Part shown: piece after piece, positions 20,255-33,559 of the stretch
Position numbering within the stretch: position 1 is the first letter of the stretch
Layout of the letters: the number at the start of each line of letters is the position of its first letter
From: Conus ventricosus
Taxonomy: Eukaryota > Mollusca > Gastropoda > Neogastropoda > Conidae
Length of the DNA stretch: 64,000 nucleotides
Direction of reading: 5' to 3'
NCBI GenBank assembly: GCA_018398815.1
Contig: JAFLJL010014858.1
Location: 80,307-144,306, forward strand
The notes under the pieces: generated by a model
Database searches by the model: none
Told to the model about the DNA's origin: nothing
Seen by the model: the letters and a program-made list of their open reading frames with translations, nothing else
Position numbers and translations under genes: made by a program

Positions 20255-21233
20255 TTATTTTCCCCAAAAAAAAGTAGCAACAAATAACGGGGCCTGCCAA
20301 CTTTTCAATTTAAAAAAAATTTTTCTGCATTTTTTCTGTTTCCCGTTGGTTTATAAAAATAGGGGTTTCAGGAGGCGGTGATGTTAAAAAACTTTTTTCC
20401 CGTCACTAATTTAATAACCCTTATTTTCGTCATTAAAAGTTTTGTAAATGGGGTTTCTCGCATGTCCCCTTTTTTCTTAAAAAATTTTTTTTAATAAAGT
20501 CTAAGTTAACAATCCCCCCTTTTTTCCTCATAAACGTTTCCCTTTCCTTTGCTAAATCTTCCCTTGCCTTGTTATGTCGTTCTCTTCTTCCCGGGGCCCC
20601 CAATTTACAAACAATAAAGCTTTCCCGGGGAAGGCCAATGCCTTAAAACCAAAAGCTCCACCCCCCAAACAGAACCAATCAAAAAATCTTTTTATAAATC
20701 AATATTTTTAGATTAATTTTCTATGAAATAAAATTTTCCCTGGGAAATCCCCCGTGAAATAAAAAAATTTTTTTGACGGGAAACCCCTGCCCCCAATTCC
20801 AAACTATTAAACCCCTTTTAAAAAAACGACCTCAAACGGGGGTTAACCAATTTAACCCGCGGCTTATTTTAATTTTAAACCCCGTTTTTTGTTTTAAAGC
20901 TATAACCTAAACCTTGCCGCTTTAAATTCAACAGAATGGTTTAAAACGTAAATTGGGTAAAACCTTTTTTCACTCATCTTTTTATTAACTAAAAAAATAA
21001 TTTTAAAAAAATTTAAAATACGAAAAGGGGTGTCTAAAGTGCTTTTTAAAATCAAAAATAAACTTTTTTTTGTTAAAGCTAAAAAATTTAAGTTGCAATA
21101 TTTTTGGCGAAAATTTCTTTCCCCATTTTTTTGGGGGGGGGTTTTTTTCCCAACCCAACATTTTTCAAGGGTTTAATTTAAAAAATAACTCCCAAAAGAT
21201 AGGCATTTCTTAATTAACCCGCGTTAAACTCAT
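20255..21233 (-). pseudogene. Corrupted copies of the three small membrane-protein genes (copy B)
   Basis: Counterparts of the genes at 200-606, 611-866 and 956-1099, recognised by nucleotide collinearity: about 20255-20682, 20690-20977 (CAT at 20975-20977) and 21070-21233 (CAT at 21231-21233). Only short stretches remain readable; damage is mostly homopolymer expansion and A/T runs. Confidence 0.6.
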
Positions 21234-21280
21234 GGTTTTTAAAAAAATTTTTAAATTATTTTTAATTTCTTTTTTTAAAA

Positions 21281-22165
21281 GAAAAGTTTACGGAAATATT
21301 AAAGTTGGGGGGAAACAGAATACTCAGCAGACAACCCGCCATAAAGAAAGATTATACTCTCACTTTCTTTTGGAAAAACCCCAAAATAAAAATTTAGGGT
21401 TGAACTAAGTAATTTAACAAAATTCAAAACTGTCTACTTTAAACGTTTAAGGGAAATACTTTCGCTAGGTACGAAGCACAAACTAGGGTCGAAAAAAGGT
21501 TAAAATCCGTGGGTCAGACAAAGAATTTGTTATAAAAGCAAAAAAAGTAAGTAAGGAAAGGCGCCATTGATTCGAAGAAAGAATTTTAAAAAATGAATTA
21601 ACACAAATCCGGTTTTAAACAAGACCCTTGAAAAAACCCTTTCATTGGACATTTTATTACAAATTTGGGATTGGGTTTTCCCCTTTAAACCCCGGGTTAA
21701 AATTTTAATCCCAAAATTTAATTTTGATTATATTAAATTTAAAACGGGAAAAAAAAAAAATGAGCTTCAGGGGAAGAAGACGCCCCAGGACCCCAAATTC
21801 CCCCCCCGGGCAAACCCCAAGGAGCAAAAATGCGCCCAGGGGGGAATGTGCCACAAAAATGGGTAATGTTTTCTAAAACTAAAAATCCCCGGACTAATTG
21901 GGGGCTGGGGGTAAACAATTTTAATTTGGGAAAAGGGCTAAGAAAAGCAAAAAACCCAAACAACAAAAACAAAAATTATTTTGATTTGTAATACAACCGG
22001 GAAACCCGCACAAACCCCCCAATAACAACAACACAATCAAAAAACAAACGTTTAAGGGGTGTATTAAACAAAGTTACAAACACCCCCCAAAACCCAGAAA
22101 AGAAAAAGAACCACTTTGCAAAAAAAGCGCAACCCCTGATGTTTACCCAATTTTTTATTTAATTG
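21281..22165 (+). pseudogene. Corrupted copies of the two accessory genes (copy B)
   Basis: Collinear with 1141-1592 and 1596-1971. The second gene's ATG is at 21760. Frames break repeatedly and the Pro/Gln-rich region has expanded C runs. Confidence 0.55.
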
Positions 22166-22169
22166 GTTT

Positions 22170-22480
22170 TTTTAACTAGATAAATTTAAAATTTAAAAAC
22201 CAAAATAAGGGACAAGTTAAAAAACTAGATAAGTTCAAGTAAGAAATAGATAAGTACAAGTTTAAATTTAGTTAAAGAAAGTACTTTTTAAAGTTAAAAA
22301 ATGCAAGTGAATTTCAAGTTTAAAATTTCAAAAAAAAATAATTCTTGTTTTAAGTAAATATTTTGGTTTTTAAGGGTTTAATTTTTTGTTAGGGTTTTTT
22401 ATAGTTAACTTCTTAAGTTAAGTTCTTGTAGGTTCCCAAAATTTTAAATTTCAAAATTTAAATCAGTCAAGTTTAAACTT
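22170..22480. repeat. Repeat spacer between convergent genes (copy B)
   Basis: Corrupted version of 1972-2253; AACTAGATAAGT and GTTAAGTTCTTG blocks are still visible at 22215-22265 and 22405-22430. Confidence 0.6.
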
Positions 22481-25400
22481 TTAAAGTTCTCCAAAGCCCT
22501 ACGCTTTTGAAAACCAGGAATAACGTAAGTTTCTCTTGTTTTTTGTTAGAGACTAGGGGATTTTTTTTTTAAAAAGGGAGTTGGGGGTTTAAAGATGAAG
22601 ATTTTGGGGGGCAGAAAATTTAAAATTTGTTTTGAAAGAAAACCTTTTTCCCTTTCCCCAAAAAGACTTTCTTTTGTTGTTTGTTTAATAATTTTTTTTT
22701 GACAACTTCTTTACTTAACCTTTTTCTTTTTTCATTTTCGAAGTCTGGCTAGCAAAGCTATCCCTCTTTAAACCCCCAAACCAACAAAATTCTTTTTTTA
22801 AAAATGTCCCATTAAAATTCAACCTTAACTTTCCAATCAAATTTCTTGTTCACAGTTGAAAAGGGAAAAGGGGTGTCTTTTGGATAGTCGCTGGTGTCCC
22901 CCCATCGCCCCTTTAAAAACCCCCTCAGTTTCAAAAACCCTTTTAAAGTTTTTCATTGGGGCCTCTAGAAAAAAAAGATCAGGGTCCCGTTTTTAAAGGA
23001 CCCTTTCTTCGGGAAACGCGGGGTTTTTTGTAAAATTTCAGAAATTCTAACATCAATAACTTTGACAAAAAATAATACAGTTTAAAACCGATAAAAACTG
23101 GCTGTCCAAATTTTAAAAGCCCTTTTTCCCTTATTTATAAAACCAACTTGGTTATCGTTAAATCTTTTAAAGTCTTGAAAGTTAGGTGGGCAGGTTTTGC
23201 TAAAGGGCCCGAACTAAATTTTCTAAAGAATGACCGAAGAATTTAAAAAGCCAAAATAGTTGCTTCCCAAAAAGATTTTAAGGGGCTGAACCCAGGATTA
23301 ACACTCACACAAAAATTTATTGACCGTTTATATGACATGAAACATTTTTCCCCCCGACCTTTAAAAAAGACAACCTTCCCCTTAATCAAATTTCCCCCCA
23401 CCCAATAACTCATGCCACCCCCAAACCCCCCCCCTCATTTAATCGAGTCGATCCACTGGAAACCCCAACACTGGGCAAACCCCCCCGTCTCCACCCCGCA
23501 AAACCGGGCGGGGCCCTATAAAAACCCCCCTGGGAAAGGGGTTATCCTACCCCTTTAAAAAAAGTAAATAACAGGGGGCCCAAAAACACCCCCAAAAAAG
23601 GGTTCTAAACCCCAAATATGTTCATGTTCCCCGAAAATTCAATCCTAAAAAATCCCTTTTGGGTTTTCCCGGGGCCCCAAAAGGGGCTTTTTAATTAGTG
23701 GTGTCCCCCCTGGGGAAAACCCAAAGGTTTTTGAAAACCAATAAATAAAAAAATCCCCGTCCCAGCGTCCCCCCCAGAAAGGGAATTTAAAAGTTTAAAC
23801 CCAAAAGTCCCCCTTCCCAAAACCCGGTCCAAATAATTTAAAATTAATTTTGGAAAATTTGTCAAGGGTTTTCCAAACGTGCACCCCCGGCCCCTCCCCA
23901 AAACCATAGGGGGGCCATTCGTTTCCCCATGTACATAGCCCCCTGTTCAGAAGTCGTTAACAATAAACAGAACAATGGGGACCCCCATCCCGCCCCTCCC
24001 CCCCCCCCGGAAAATCCCCGGTAACAAACCCCGGTAACCCCCACCCAACCCCAGGCCCCCGGGGGTTTTTGGGGAATCCCCAACAACCCTTTAATTTCCC
24101 CCCTTTTTCCCCCCATGGGCCATATTGCCCCCCAACCCTTGGCCAAAAGAACCTTTTAAAGCTCGCAGCATGGGGGGTCCCAAACCCCCGGGGGAAAAAA
24201 GTTGACCCAAAAGGGAAAATTTTTTCCCATGAGAACCCAAAACCGAACCCCGGGGGCACAGATCACCACCGGGAAAAGGGGTCCCCCCAATAACCGAGTT
24301 TTCCCCCTTCGTGCCTCTTAACTGCCCTGACCCCCAAGGCACTTTACCTCGGCCAACATTACAGCAGGCCCTACGTGGCCCCGGAGCTCCCGCCAAACAG
24401 ACCCGGACACAATCCACGGTCACCAAACACAGGCGTCCAAAAAGGGGCCCTCCCCGCAAAACCCCCATTTCCCCCCCGCTTCTCCCCAAGAAAGTCCAAG
24501 GGGGATTTCCAAATCCCATCCCCCTTGGCCCACCAGGTGCGGGGATAGGTTTGGAGGTTGTCCCCCAGCAACCCACCCACATGGGCCCGCATACCCTCAA
24601 CCGCACCGAGCGGGCCCCCGGGAAAGAAAAAGGAACCCCCAAAAAAAAAGGAAAAATTTAATTAAAAATTGGTAAAAATGGAAAAACCCCAAACCTTCAG
24701 TTTTGAAAAAATTTAATTCAATTTTAGCGGGAAGGGAAAAAAGGGTCAAAACCAGGGTTTTACCAACATTTTCAAAATTTTCCCGGGGGAACCCCGCCGA
24801 CCCCAAACCCTGCCTTTCACCACATTTCAAATTTACTCAGGGAGCCCAAAAACCCCTTCGCAATTTACCACCCAAAACAGGGGCCTTTTTCACAGGGGGC
24901 CCCTTCCCGGTCAACAAAAAAGACCGACCCCCTTTTTTTAAAATTGGATTTTTTCCCGCTTAAAAAAAAATTAATTTAAAAGTTTAAATCCCCGGGGCCC
25001 CCCCCAAACCCATAAAAATTTAAAGGGGCCGTTAACCCATGGGCCCCCCTTTTCCCAAAATCCCCTTTCACCCCCAAACCCCCCGCACCTTACCCAAACA
25101 TCAACCCATACAAACCCCACCAAATGGGTCACGAAACCCAAAACCCAAAAACCAAACCAAAAAATCAAACCCAAACCGTTCAAAAGGCAACCACCCAAAA
25201 ACCCCCCCCTTACAAACAAATTTTTTTTCCAGCGTGGACCGAATAAAAGAGCAACCCCAAAGGTTTTTCAAGCCCTTGGCAAATTTTTCCCGTTAATTTT
25301 GAACAACCAACCCTTCCCCCCAACAATTTCCCCCCCCTTTTTTGAAAAAACCTTTTAAAAACATTAAAAAAACTACCCCTGTTTGCAGGCAACCCTTTTT

Positions 25401-28400
25401 TGTTCCCTTCCCCCTTTTAACAACCCCAAGAAAGGAAAAAAAAAGGTTTGGAAAAAAACCCCAAGGAAAAAAAAATCCCCCCCCCTTCCCCTAAAAACTC
25501 AAGGCATCGAATGGAGCGGAATGGGGAACACTCACCTGAGGATGACCCGGTAATCTGCCTGACCCCGAGAGGACCGTGACCTCGACGACGTGACAGCAGT
25601 CACTCGATGAGCCCACAGGAGCTTCCGCAAGGATGTGCAGCAGCCCGACACAGGATCCCGTCGTACACCAGGGGGGTCTTGGCAGGTCAATCAGAGAAAG
25701 AGCACAGATCCTTAGTCTAAATCCCGTATTTACTCCCGCTTGACTAAACACTTAGTCAATAGTCAGATCAGTGCACGAATCCACCCCATACAAATCCAGA
25801 CCGCTCATAGCATACGAGGCTTAGTCCAGCAACATCATTCACACATGGGCTCGCACGTACCCAAATCATCACCCACCATGAGCAATAGCCCCACCTGAGA
25901 AGTGGAACACAGATACCTCCCATACCATAAACACAACCAAAATACTCAATCCAAACCCGTAGCAATTAATAGCAACTACCACCAAAACCTCCTCATTACA
26001 TAATCAATCTCTCAATCCTCTCGAGCGCGTGACCAGAATCAACAGAGTTCAAAGCATAAGGTTTTACCAAGCATTGTCAAAATTTCCACTCGTGAACCCT
26101 GCGAGCCTAACCACACCCTGCGGTAACTACCACATTGCAATTCACTCACGAAGAGCCCCAACATTCCGCTTACTGCATTTACCCAGTCGACAGCCTTATA
26201 CATCACTCTCTGCCCACTCACAGTGTCAACAACAATACGTCCGACCCACGATGTCAACAATAATGCAGTCATCACAGCGTAACCACACTATAATAATAAT
26301 TCATAGTTCAAACCCCTATTGCCCTATACCTTCCTGCATAATACATTCAAGCGCCTGTCCTGAACTGAATGTGAACCCTCCATAATAACTCCACATCCCA
26401 GTGAACACCCATATCCCCCTCAGATAACACCTCCACACCACATACGAACCATTCACACCACATGCACGAACCATATATCCCAAAAGTACCGGACGAACAG
26501 AAAACGCAAACCACACCTACCACTCAAACAGCAACCAGTCAGACGTAACGCCACGCGCCGACAACAGCCACTTCGCAGCGCACCAGACGAGACACACCGC
26601 AACCAGGATCTGTCATCCGCTCACGCAGCTGAGGCCCAGTGAGGTTTACGTAACAACTATACTCGACTCACTTCATTCTGATACTAAAACAGTACAACTA
26701 CCGGTATTGCAGGCACCTCTTCCCGCCTAACACAGTAGAACGTGGATACACGGATTTCTTCGCTAGCTAGGCAATACGCCACAAGACACTAGTCCAATCT
26801 TCTTGGTGAACAAATCACCCCTAAGAAAACCTATCTGGCTCAGACCCGCACCTCCTGCAGTCTTGCCAGCCAACCCGAAAAGAACTCACGATGACGCCGA
26901 TTCGTGCGCAGACGTACTCTAATCCTGCCACCTGTTGAGAAAACTTGAGTGACCCCCCCTTGACAACGGAACACACACACCACCCACACGGCCAGTGTCA
27001 GAAAACCGGCTGACTCGCTTCTCCTGGTCTAAAAATAGACTAAAGGCGTTGAGTAGGCCCAAACACAAACTAGTTTATCCCTAGCGGTTTAAAAATAACC
27101 TTCTATTGAACTACCTCGGTCGCGCTGTAAAAACCCAAAACTGTCACCAACACAGACTGACTGCTGATGACAGAGTGCGAACCGATTGCGCGTAGCTCGT
27201 GACAGTGTGACCATGGTAACGATGACAGGACAGGAAGGCTCAGATCTGACATTAGGTTTAGAGGCAAACTTAATTGCTTGGTTTTCTTTTGTAACTAATT
27301 TCACATCTTTACGCTTGTGTGGATTTTCCATAGTTTTGCCAAAACAGCTGTTGTTCATCAGTTTAAAGAAGTCTTTTTCTGAAGCATCAGTGGCTTGGGT
27401 TCTAAGATCAGTGTTCTTCTTGATGTATGGCCTCATAAAGGGCTCTTGATCACATATAATTATTCTGTGAACAGCTGTCAGTTTTAGCCCGTGTCTTAGG
27501 TAAAACTGTAGGAGTCTGTAATGACACACATACTTAGTTTGTGCCTAAGATTGGGAACAAGTTTAGGCGGTTCTGTGGGGCTCATTTTTAATCTTTCTGC
27601 GGCTAGGGGGTAATCGTTGTGGAGATCGTGTAGTTCTTTAGGATATTCTAAGTCTACTTCCAAGATTAGTCCTGCTGGATTATCAGGCGTAAGCTGTGAC
27701 AAAATACCTAACACAGTATTGACATCATGAGGTCCTTTTATCATTTAAAGTTTCTCAGTGGAAGCGGTTGACTCATGGCCCATCCATACAGATTGTTGGC
27801 GTCTAAGTACATTAGATAGTTGGATGGCTTAGTGGGATCATAATCATCTAAATATTTGTTGTTGGCTTTGCAGTAAGGATGTGAGGCCATGCTAATACCT
27901 CCCCTCAGCCCGTCTTCAATCATCTGAAGTGTGGGTAGATCAGATATTAAGTCAATCTGAATGTTTGTAGACTTTAAGAATGCATCCCAAGAAAGGCCGG
28001 GCGCAGAGATGTAATGTGATGAGTCTAAGCTGTAGTGTTTCATGCAAGTAGATCTGTAATTCTGAAAGACGTCTGCCAATAAACATACGTCAGCCATTAA
28101 ATATTGATCATGATAATCTCCCATTGTTTGACAGTGTAATTCTGTCCAGGCTTTCTGTGCGTATTCATAGTCAGCATCAGTTATGTCCTTTCCTCTAAGC
28201 TTAGAAAAGAAAGCACCTTTAGGAGGAAGTGATTCTTCATCAAACCTTTCCCACGAGTCCATGTATTCATAAGGGTAAACACCTTTACGCACTAAAGATG
28301 GATCAAAGTATTGTTTAGTGATTGGAAAATCTTGTAGCGATCCTGCTAATTTATCCAAACTCCTTATCAGATGTTGGGCAGAGTCATAAAAGGATAAACA

Positions 28401-29908
28401 GTCAAGAGTAAAAGTCATGTACTTTTCTGAAGATTGTGCAATGCAGGTAACCCTCTTATATTCAGAAGTCACTGCTTGCATGATGAAATGAGAATCGTAG
28501 CCTCGTAAGTTATGAAAGAAGATAGGCAGTTTCCATGTCTTAGGGTCAACCTTAAGTTAAAGATTGCAATTGTTGTGCGCAGCCCCTCTGAACTTTCCAG
28601 TAATGTGATCGTGGTCTCTTACTGTCGCGTCTTTACTGTTAGGTGTTAGCTCTAAGCTGCAAATCCAACAGTGTGTAGATGAGTCATAGCGTTCTTGATC
28701 GTTTAGGAGTCATAACAATGTCTGAAAGATTTAAATTGGTTGGATAACTGATTGCGAAGTTGTTTCATCTGCTCTAAAAATCTACTAGCTGCGTTGGGTC
28801 CTCTGTAAATCTCTGGTGTCGTGTGTTGGCCGTCTGACCTAACAACAATAAACGCATAAGAACAGATCTGATGGTGGGTTAATAAGGTTGTTTTTTGTTC
28901 TTGCTGTTGTGGGCCATAGTACTGCGGTAAGATTGATTCAAAGTCAGCATAAACCATGTATGGACTACTGCATTTTGTGTAAATTCTTAAAACTAACTTT
29001 AGACCCTGGTTTAGGTGTGAGGAGTTCGGTTTTCCAGTCTAAAAAACTTTACACGTTTTTTATGCTTGGCCTTTTTTATGTAGAAATTCGGAAAAAACCT
29101 TTACAAAATTTTTCTTAAGATTTTTTGATGTAAAACCAAATTTGCTTATTGTCTGATTAAACTAATGACTTTTGTACTATCCTTAAAAAAGATCAAGTCT
29201 ACAGTTTGTTAAGTGGCCGCCAAAAAGGGGAGCGTTGGGAAAAACCTTAAGGCACTGTTTTCTTTTTCGACAATCGTATAGTTTACAGGATTGGTTTGTT
29301 TTGCTCTTCAAACGAGATATACTTTTTAAACTTATGGAAAGGTTATGTTTAAAAGTTCTTCTTGCTTATATTGTTAAAAATTTTAATACTCTTTCTGCGT
29401 TTTAAAAAAAGGGGTGTAAATGCGCTAAAACACCCAACATAAAAACATGTTGTGGGGATTTTTTTTTTTTAAAGACTGTCTTTTAAAACAAACCTCTTTG
29501 GGGGGGAAGGTGAGAATTGCCTACTATGGATGAACTTTGTTTGTTTAATTTGATTTAAAGGACTGTTCCTTCAACCCCGCCCCGCGAAATTTTGCTTTTT
29601 TTCCGCATGGTTAAATGTGAAAAACAGTAAACCCCAGTCAGAGTTAAAGTGTGAAGTGTTTATTTTTCGCCTTTTTGAAACCCGACGGGCTGTTAGTTCA
29701 TCGGCGTTATATAAAATCGAACGCCAACGCACTTTTTGGCTTTTCCATTGAAAAGACTTGGGAAATTTTTAGAGTAGAAGTGTACGTTTCTGAACATTTG
29801 TGGGGTTAATGATGTTCAGTCACTTGTAAACTATTGATTAATTGTTTGTCATACCTTTCACCAGGGCGCTGGCTGGCGTTTTCAAACTCAGACGCGTTTT
29901 GGGCTTTT
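22481..29908 (-). pseudogene. polB: Polinton polB (copy B), split by the LTR-like insertion
   Basis: Same gene as 2255-8636. The clean part 27257-28960 is almost base-identical to copy A, apart from 1-2 base indels. It holds Pol B motif KLMNNSCFGKTMEN, Pol A YLDANNLYGWAM, Exo III and the same in-frame TAA (about 28557) before the HNLRGYDSHF motif. Exo I YADFES near 28945 is in frame here, unlike copy A. Outside 25490-28980 the gene is corrupted, and the start codon near 29908 is lost. The Pol C to C-terminal part lies beyond the insertion at 22481-23181. Confidence 0.85.
23187..27251. mobile_element. LTR-like insertion (copy B), partly duplicated by the assembly
   Basis: Same insertion at the same base of polB as in copy A: TTAGG at 23182-23186 and 27252-27256, right end CTGACA. 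It is 4065 bp instead of 2975. A corrupted stretch to about 25490 is followed by a clean stretch that restarts earlier in the element, so text matching A around 4130-5000 appears twice (about 24380-25490 corrupted, then 25495 onward clean). This looks like an uncollapsed contig overlap. Confidence 0.65.
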
Positions 29909-29984
29909 TTTTAACTCAAAATTTTACGTAAATTAAAAAAAAAATGTATTAAAAGTAAGTAAAAACCCCTTTTTTTTTCTTAAC

Positions 29985-30571
29985 TAAGCGTTGCAACCTT
30001 CAAACACTTTAAACCTTTACAATAACCCCCCAATATCCTGTTTTTTCGATCACTAAAATAAATTTTCCCCCATTTGATTGTTCTTAAATATTCACTGTTC
30101 TTTTATTATATTGTTTAAATCTTTTCAAAGCCAAATTTACTAAAACAAAGTTTAACATTTCATTGTTTCGCAAAAAGTTCATTAAATTCTTTTAAATCAG
30201 ATTCTTTTGGGTTTGGCAGCCCTTTTTAAATCTAAAATTTAAAAAAAAAATAATTTTAAATTCAACTGTTTTTCTAGTCTTTTCAAAAGTAAAACCTATC
30301 ATCATTAAAGTGAATTTACTCCTTTTAGGGGGGGTGAAACAGTCAGATTAACATTTCAGGGGGCCATATTTCAATAAAAGGGGAAAACTTTTATTGGTTG
30401 AGGCCCAAAATCTGGTATTTTTCTCATTACCGTTTCACCTTTCTCCATGTTTATTCGTTAAAAAATCTGTAATTTTTTTTTCAAAAACCCGTCCCTTTAA
30501 AAGACTATTTGGCCTCCCCCCCCAATCCAATCGAAAAGATTTTAAAAAACTCTGGCTAGTTCGGGCTTCAT
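29985..30571 (-). pseudogene. Corrupted 86-aa and 109-aa genes (copy B)
   Basis: Collinear with 8710-8969 and 9005-9334. The second gene's start CAT is at 30569-30571 after the conserved AT-rich leader. Both are frameshifted many times, apparently by sequence error. Confidence 0.55.
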
Positions 30572-31299
30572 TTTTAAACTCAAATAAAATTTAAATAAAA
30601 AAAAAAGAATCAATTTCTTTCCCACATTGTTTCTTCCACCTCTCTCCCTCTCCGCCCCATTTACACAGGCGCCCCGCAACGCGCACAAGTTGCGTGTAAA
30701 GGGAAAAAACCCTAATTACCTGAGGGCCCCAACGCTGATGTTGCCCCCCACTCAGACTGCGTTGAAACAGTTCATTGCCAAATTTTTTCCGAAGAATTTT
30801 TTTTAAACTTGGATATCTGTTGTTTTTTGTGATCGGTGGGACCATCATGCTGGTTTGGGGTGATTATTATTTTTTTATTTTCCCAGGATAACTGGGGGTT
30901 TCGTTTCATATGTTATTGATTACAAGGTTTTAAAAAACATGGTACCACAAATGTTGTTTCGATTTTATATGTTAATAGGTTAAAATGCCACTAAAAAAGT
31001 TGTTTGGTACTTTGGTTAAAAAAAAAAAAAAAAATTTTCGAAAAGAATTAGGTCAATCACTTTCAAAAAAATTTTTTCACAGGAATAGCGTGCGAAAATC
31101 CCACTCGCATGTCCACTGAAGCAGACGCCCCAAACTTGGGCGGTGAAAACGACGATGCTTGTGCCTGCATCAATATCGGTAAAGCACAGCCTGTAGCTGG
31201 GAGCTGTGAAAAATGGGGCGGGGGGGAAATCAATAGCCGGTGAAAGCTGGGTGTTAATTGCGTAGGGTGAATTTGTCCCTAAACCATTTTAAGCCTATT
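30572..31299. other. Non-coding region of copy B
   Basis: Corrupted equivalent of 9335-10145, with the AAATGTTGTTTCGATTTTAT repeat still readable near 30950. No gene. Confidence 0.5.
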
Positions 31300-31828
31300 T
31301 TGGGTTTAACCGTATGTTTTTTTTCAATGTTCTGTTTAATTGATCGTGTCTACTCCGTGAAGTAAACGTCTTTTTACTCCTTTGAAAGTTCAATTTTTTG
31401 TCGTCTATAATCCTCACCCTGCCCCAAGCTTCTGAAATTCTTCGTCCTAATTTTTTATCCCTTTAAAGATTTGCTTATTTTAATCTTAATGAACAAAGTT
31501 TTTCGATGCTAGGGTACAATGGCGTGTGTTTGTAATTTAGGAGTTAATTTTTTTAAAACGCATTACAACATAGACACAGCGCCTAAAACCCAAAAACCCA
31601 AAGGCCCCCCAATGCTAAAGAGGCTGGCGCCCCAACCCCAGTGGCTAAAACAGCAACACTAGAACCAGCACTTACGCTAGCTACAGCTGATGAGCCAGTA
31701 ATTACATAAGAAAGAGTATTTAAAGCTTTAGCATATTTCTTTCTAGTAACTCTATACTTATCTAAGTCGCTTTCTATTTCCATTTGAAGTTCAGTTATTT
31801 GCTCTAGCCTAAACTGTTGACACTCCAT
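31300..31828 (-). pseudogene. 183-aa Gly/Ala-hairpin protein (copy B), 3' half corrupted
   Basis: ATG 31826-31828. The first ~75 codons match 10146-10697 with one substitution after the start (MECQQFRLEQ instead of MEVQQFRLEQ), including the Gly/Ala-rich hairpin. The frame is lost at about 31600, where the sequence switches to low quality. Confidence 0.65.
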
Positions 31829-31846
31829 TTTTAATAATATTATTTT

Positions 31847-32689
31847 TAAATTACTCTTTTTATTAATCCTTCTGGCAGCACTTCATTAACAGAGTAAAAC
31901 GCAATAAAATCAACATACTTAATGAAAATAAGTCGAGTACTGTTAGTTTGTCTTTGTCAACCATCACAGTAACCTTGTCAGACGATGTAAGGGTGTTTAT
32001 TTCATCTCCGTTTTAGTAATTGCAATACTGAGCTTAAGAGGTGCATCCAAGTTTTCAGCCTTTATTTGGATACCTCTGATTACGTATGTTCTGGCAAACT
32101 AGTATCTCCCTCCCTCGAATAATAAATAAGCGAAAAAAAGCATCGTCATTTGCCTAGGTAGTGACTGTAGCGTTGGGGGTAAATTCTAAACCGACGGTGT
32201 CACCCCCCACTTCAGCTAAGGACTTCTTTCTCTGTAGCTTATATTCAGAACCCTGCCTAGTTATTTCAATATGTTTTTTCTGTTGTGTTCCTGGAACTAG
32301 GCTAACAAGATAGGGGCCCGCATTCAAAGCCTTTCTAAAATTGTTGTTCTTATCATAGTATACATTAGGGCTTCGTAGTTCAAACTTTAAATTCCATCAA
32401 TTTCAGGAAGCAACGCCCAAGCATTCTCTCTTTTATGAAGTTTGTATTCATATTTGCCAAATGTTTGCCCTTAAATATCTGATTCTTCTAGGGTAGGCTA
32501 CTGCTGTCGTTTTTTGTCTTCAATTTCTGTTCGTTTGTAAAACCCCGTCAATCTGTGTAAACTCGCATCCATAAACATTTCCTGGCACTCCTATTAGATC
32601 AAACTCCTTGTGGTCTGCTAGGGTCTTTAGATCTACAGCAGTGCATATAGGAGCTAGCTGTGCTTTTGATTTGGCGGTCCTCGAGACAT
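31847..32689 (-). pseudogene. ~280-aa conserved Polinton protein, possible minor capsid (copy B)
   Basis: Full extent of the gene truncated by the gap in copy A. ATG 32687-32689; the first segment contains DLKTLADHKEFDLIGVPGNV, followed by a frameshift near 32545 and another near 32460, then the beta-rich C-terminal part (HKRENAWALLPEIDWNL onward) with further small indels. It ends 18 bp before the 183-aa gene and starts 12 bp downstream of the ATPase stop, all on one strand, consistent with a co-expressed structural and packaging block. No diagnostic motif; the capsid role is inferred from position and beta-rich composition. Confidence 0.5.
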
Positions 32690-32700
32690 TCTTTTTAATA

Positions 32701-33545
32701 TTAAAATAAAATAAACAACGTATTGAACTGGGGGGTCAGTCCGTAAGCTTCGCTTAGCGTGCTTAGGATGTTTCTATGTTCTTTTATTTTTTTTAACTCA
32801 TCTTTGTCCCTTATTATATTATTTCACTTAACAACCATCTTTCAACACCTATCTTTGTCCTTTAGTGTAACAAATATTACACCTGTTTTAACTGCGATCT
32901 AAAGTCCTTTTGGACCGCATTGTAATTTTTGAGTACGCGCCACAAAGAAACTACGGGTGACGGCCACTAAAGGCTGCTTTGACAGATGCTTTTCTTTTTT
33001 TAACAATGTCCTCGTTCAGCTGACCACAGTCATCCCTAATAAACAGTGTTTCAGTTCCCTCAAATAGTCTAGAGTCATGTTCTCAACAGTCACTCAGGTT
33101 TATCGCTAGGATCCACTTCACAAATATTTCTCGACTGTCCAAATAACTTCCGTTCTTGTAAGACTTGTTGTGTTAATGGTTGAGCAGAATATAACAATGT
33201 ACTTCATTAATGAACCTGTATAATGTTTGTCACAATCCAGTCCGAAGCCGTTTTCCCACACCCGTAATCCACAGATAGAGAAAGTGCGGGCTCTTTTGGT
33301 AGAACTTCAGCTATCCTCTGTTTTTTTATTAGAATATTTCTTCTACATTTTAATACACCGCGACTATTAGTCTGTTTTCTTCAATGTTATCTGAGCATCA
33401 CAAACCATAAACCACAAGCATGTTTTTTGGGGCGTTTCCGTCTGCTTTCTTGCGATATTTATTTTGTATACCATTCTGCCTATCCTTTCTCCACTTCACA
33501 CCAATCTGTTTGTCCATGTGGATCTAAAAATCTAGCCACAGCCAT
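32701..33545 (-). pseudogene. Polinton packaging ATPase (A32/FtsK-HerA type), frameshifted
   Basis: About 281 codons from ATG 33543-33545 (MAVARFLDPHGQTDWCEVEKG) to TAA 32701-32703. The Walker A region is YGCGKT here near 33265 (copy D keeps VTGCGKT). Walker B-like LFIRDDCGQ near 33040 is followed by KKRKASVKAAFSGRH, the K-rich and GRH signature of A32-like ATPases that pump DNA into capsids. Several frameshifts and stops (for example near 33480 and 33215) break it. Length and motif order match Polinton ATPases. Confidence 0.75.
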
Positions 33546-33559
33546 ATTTGGTTATTAAG

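Noticed and set aside
23695..25392. Gly/Pro-rich frames on both strands
   Set aside because: They lie in a corrupted stretch with expanded G/C homopolymers; the clean counterpart in copy A does not encode them.
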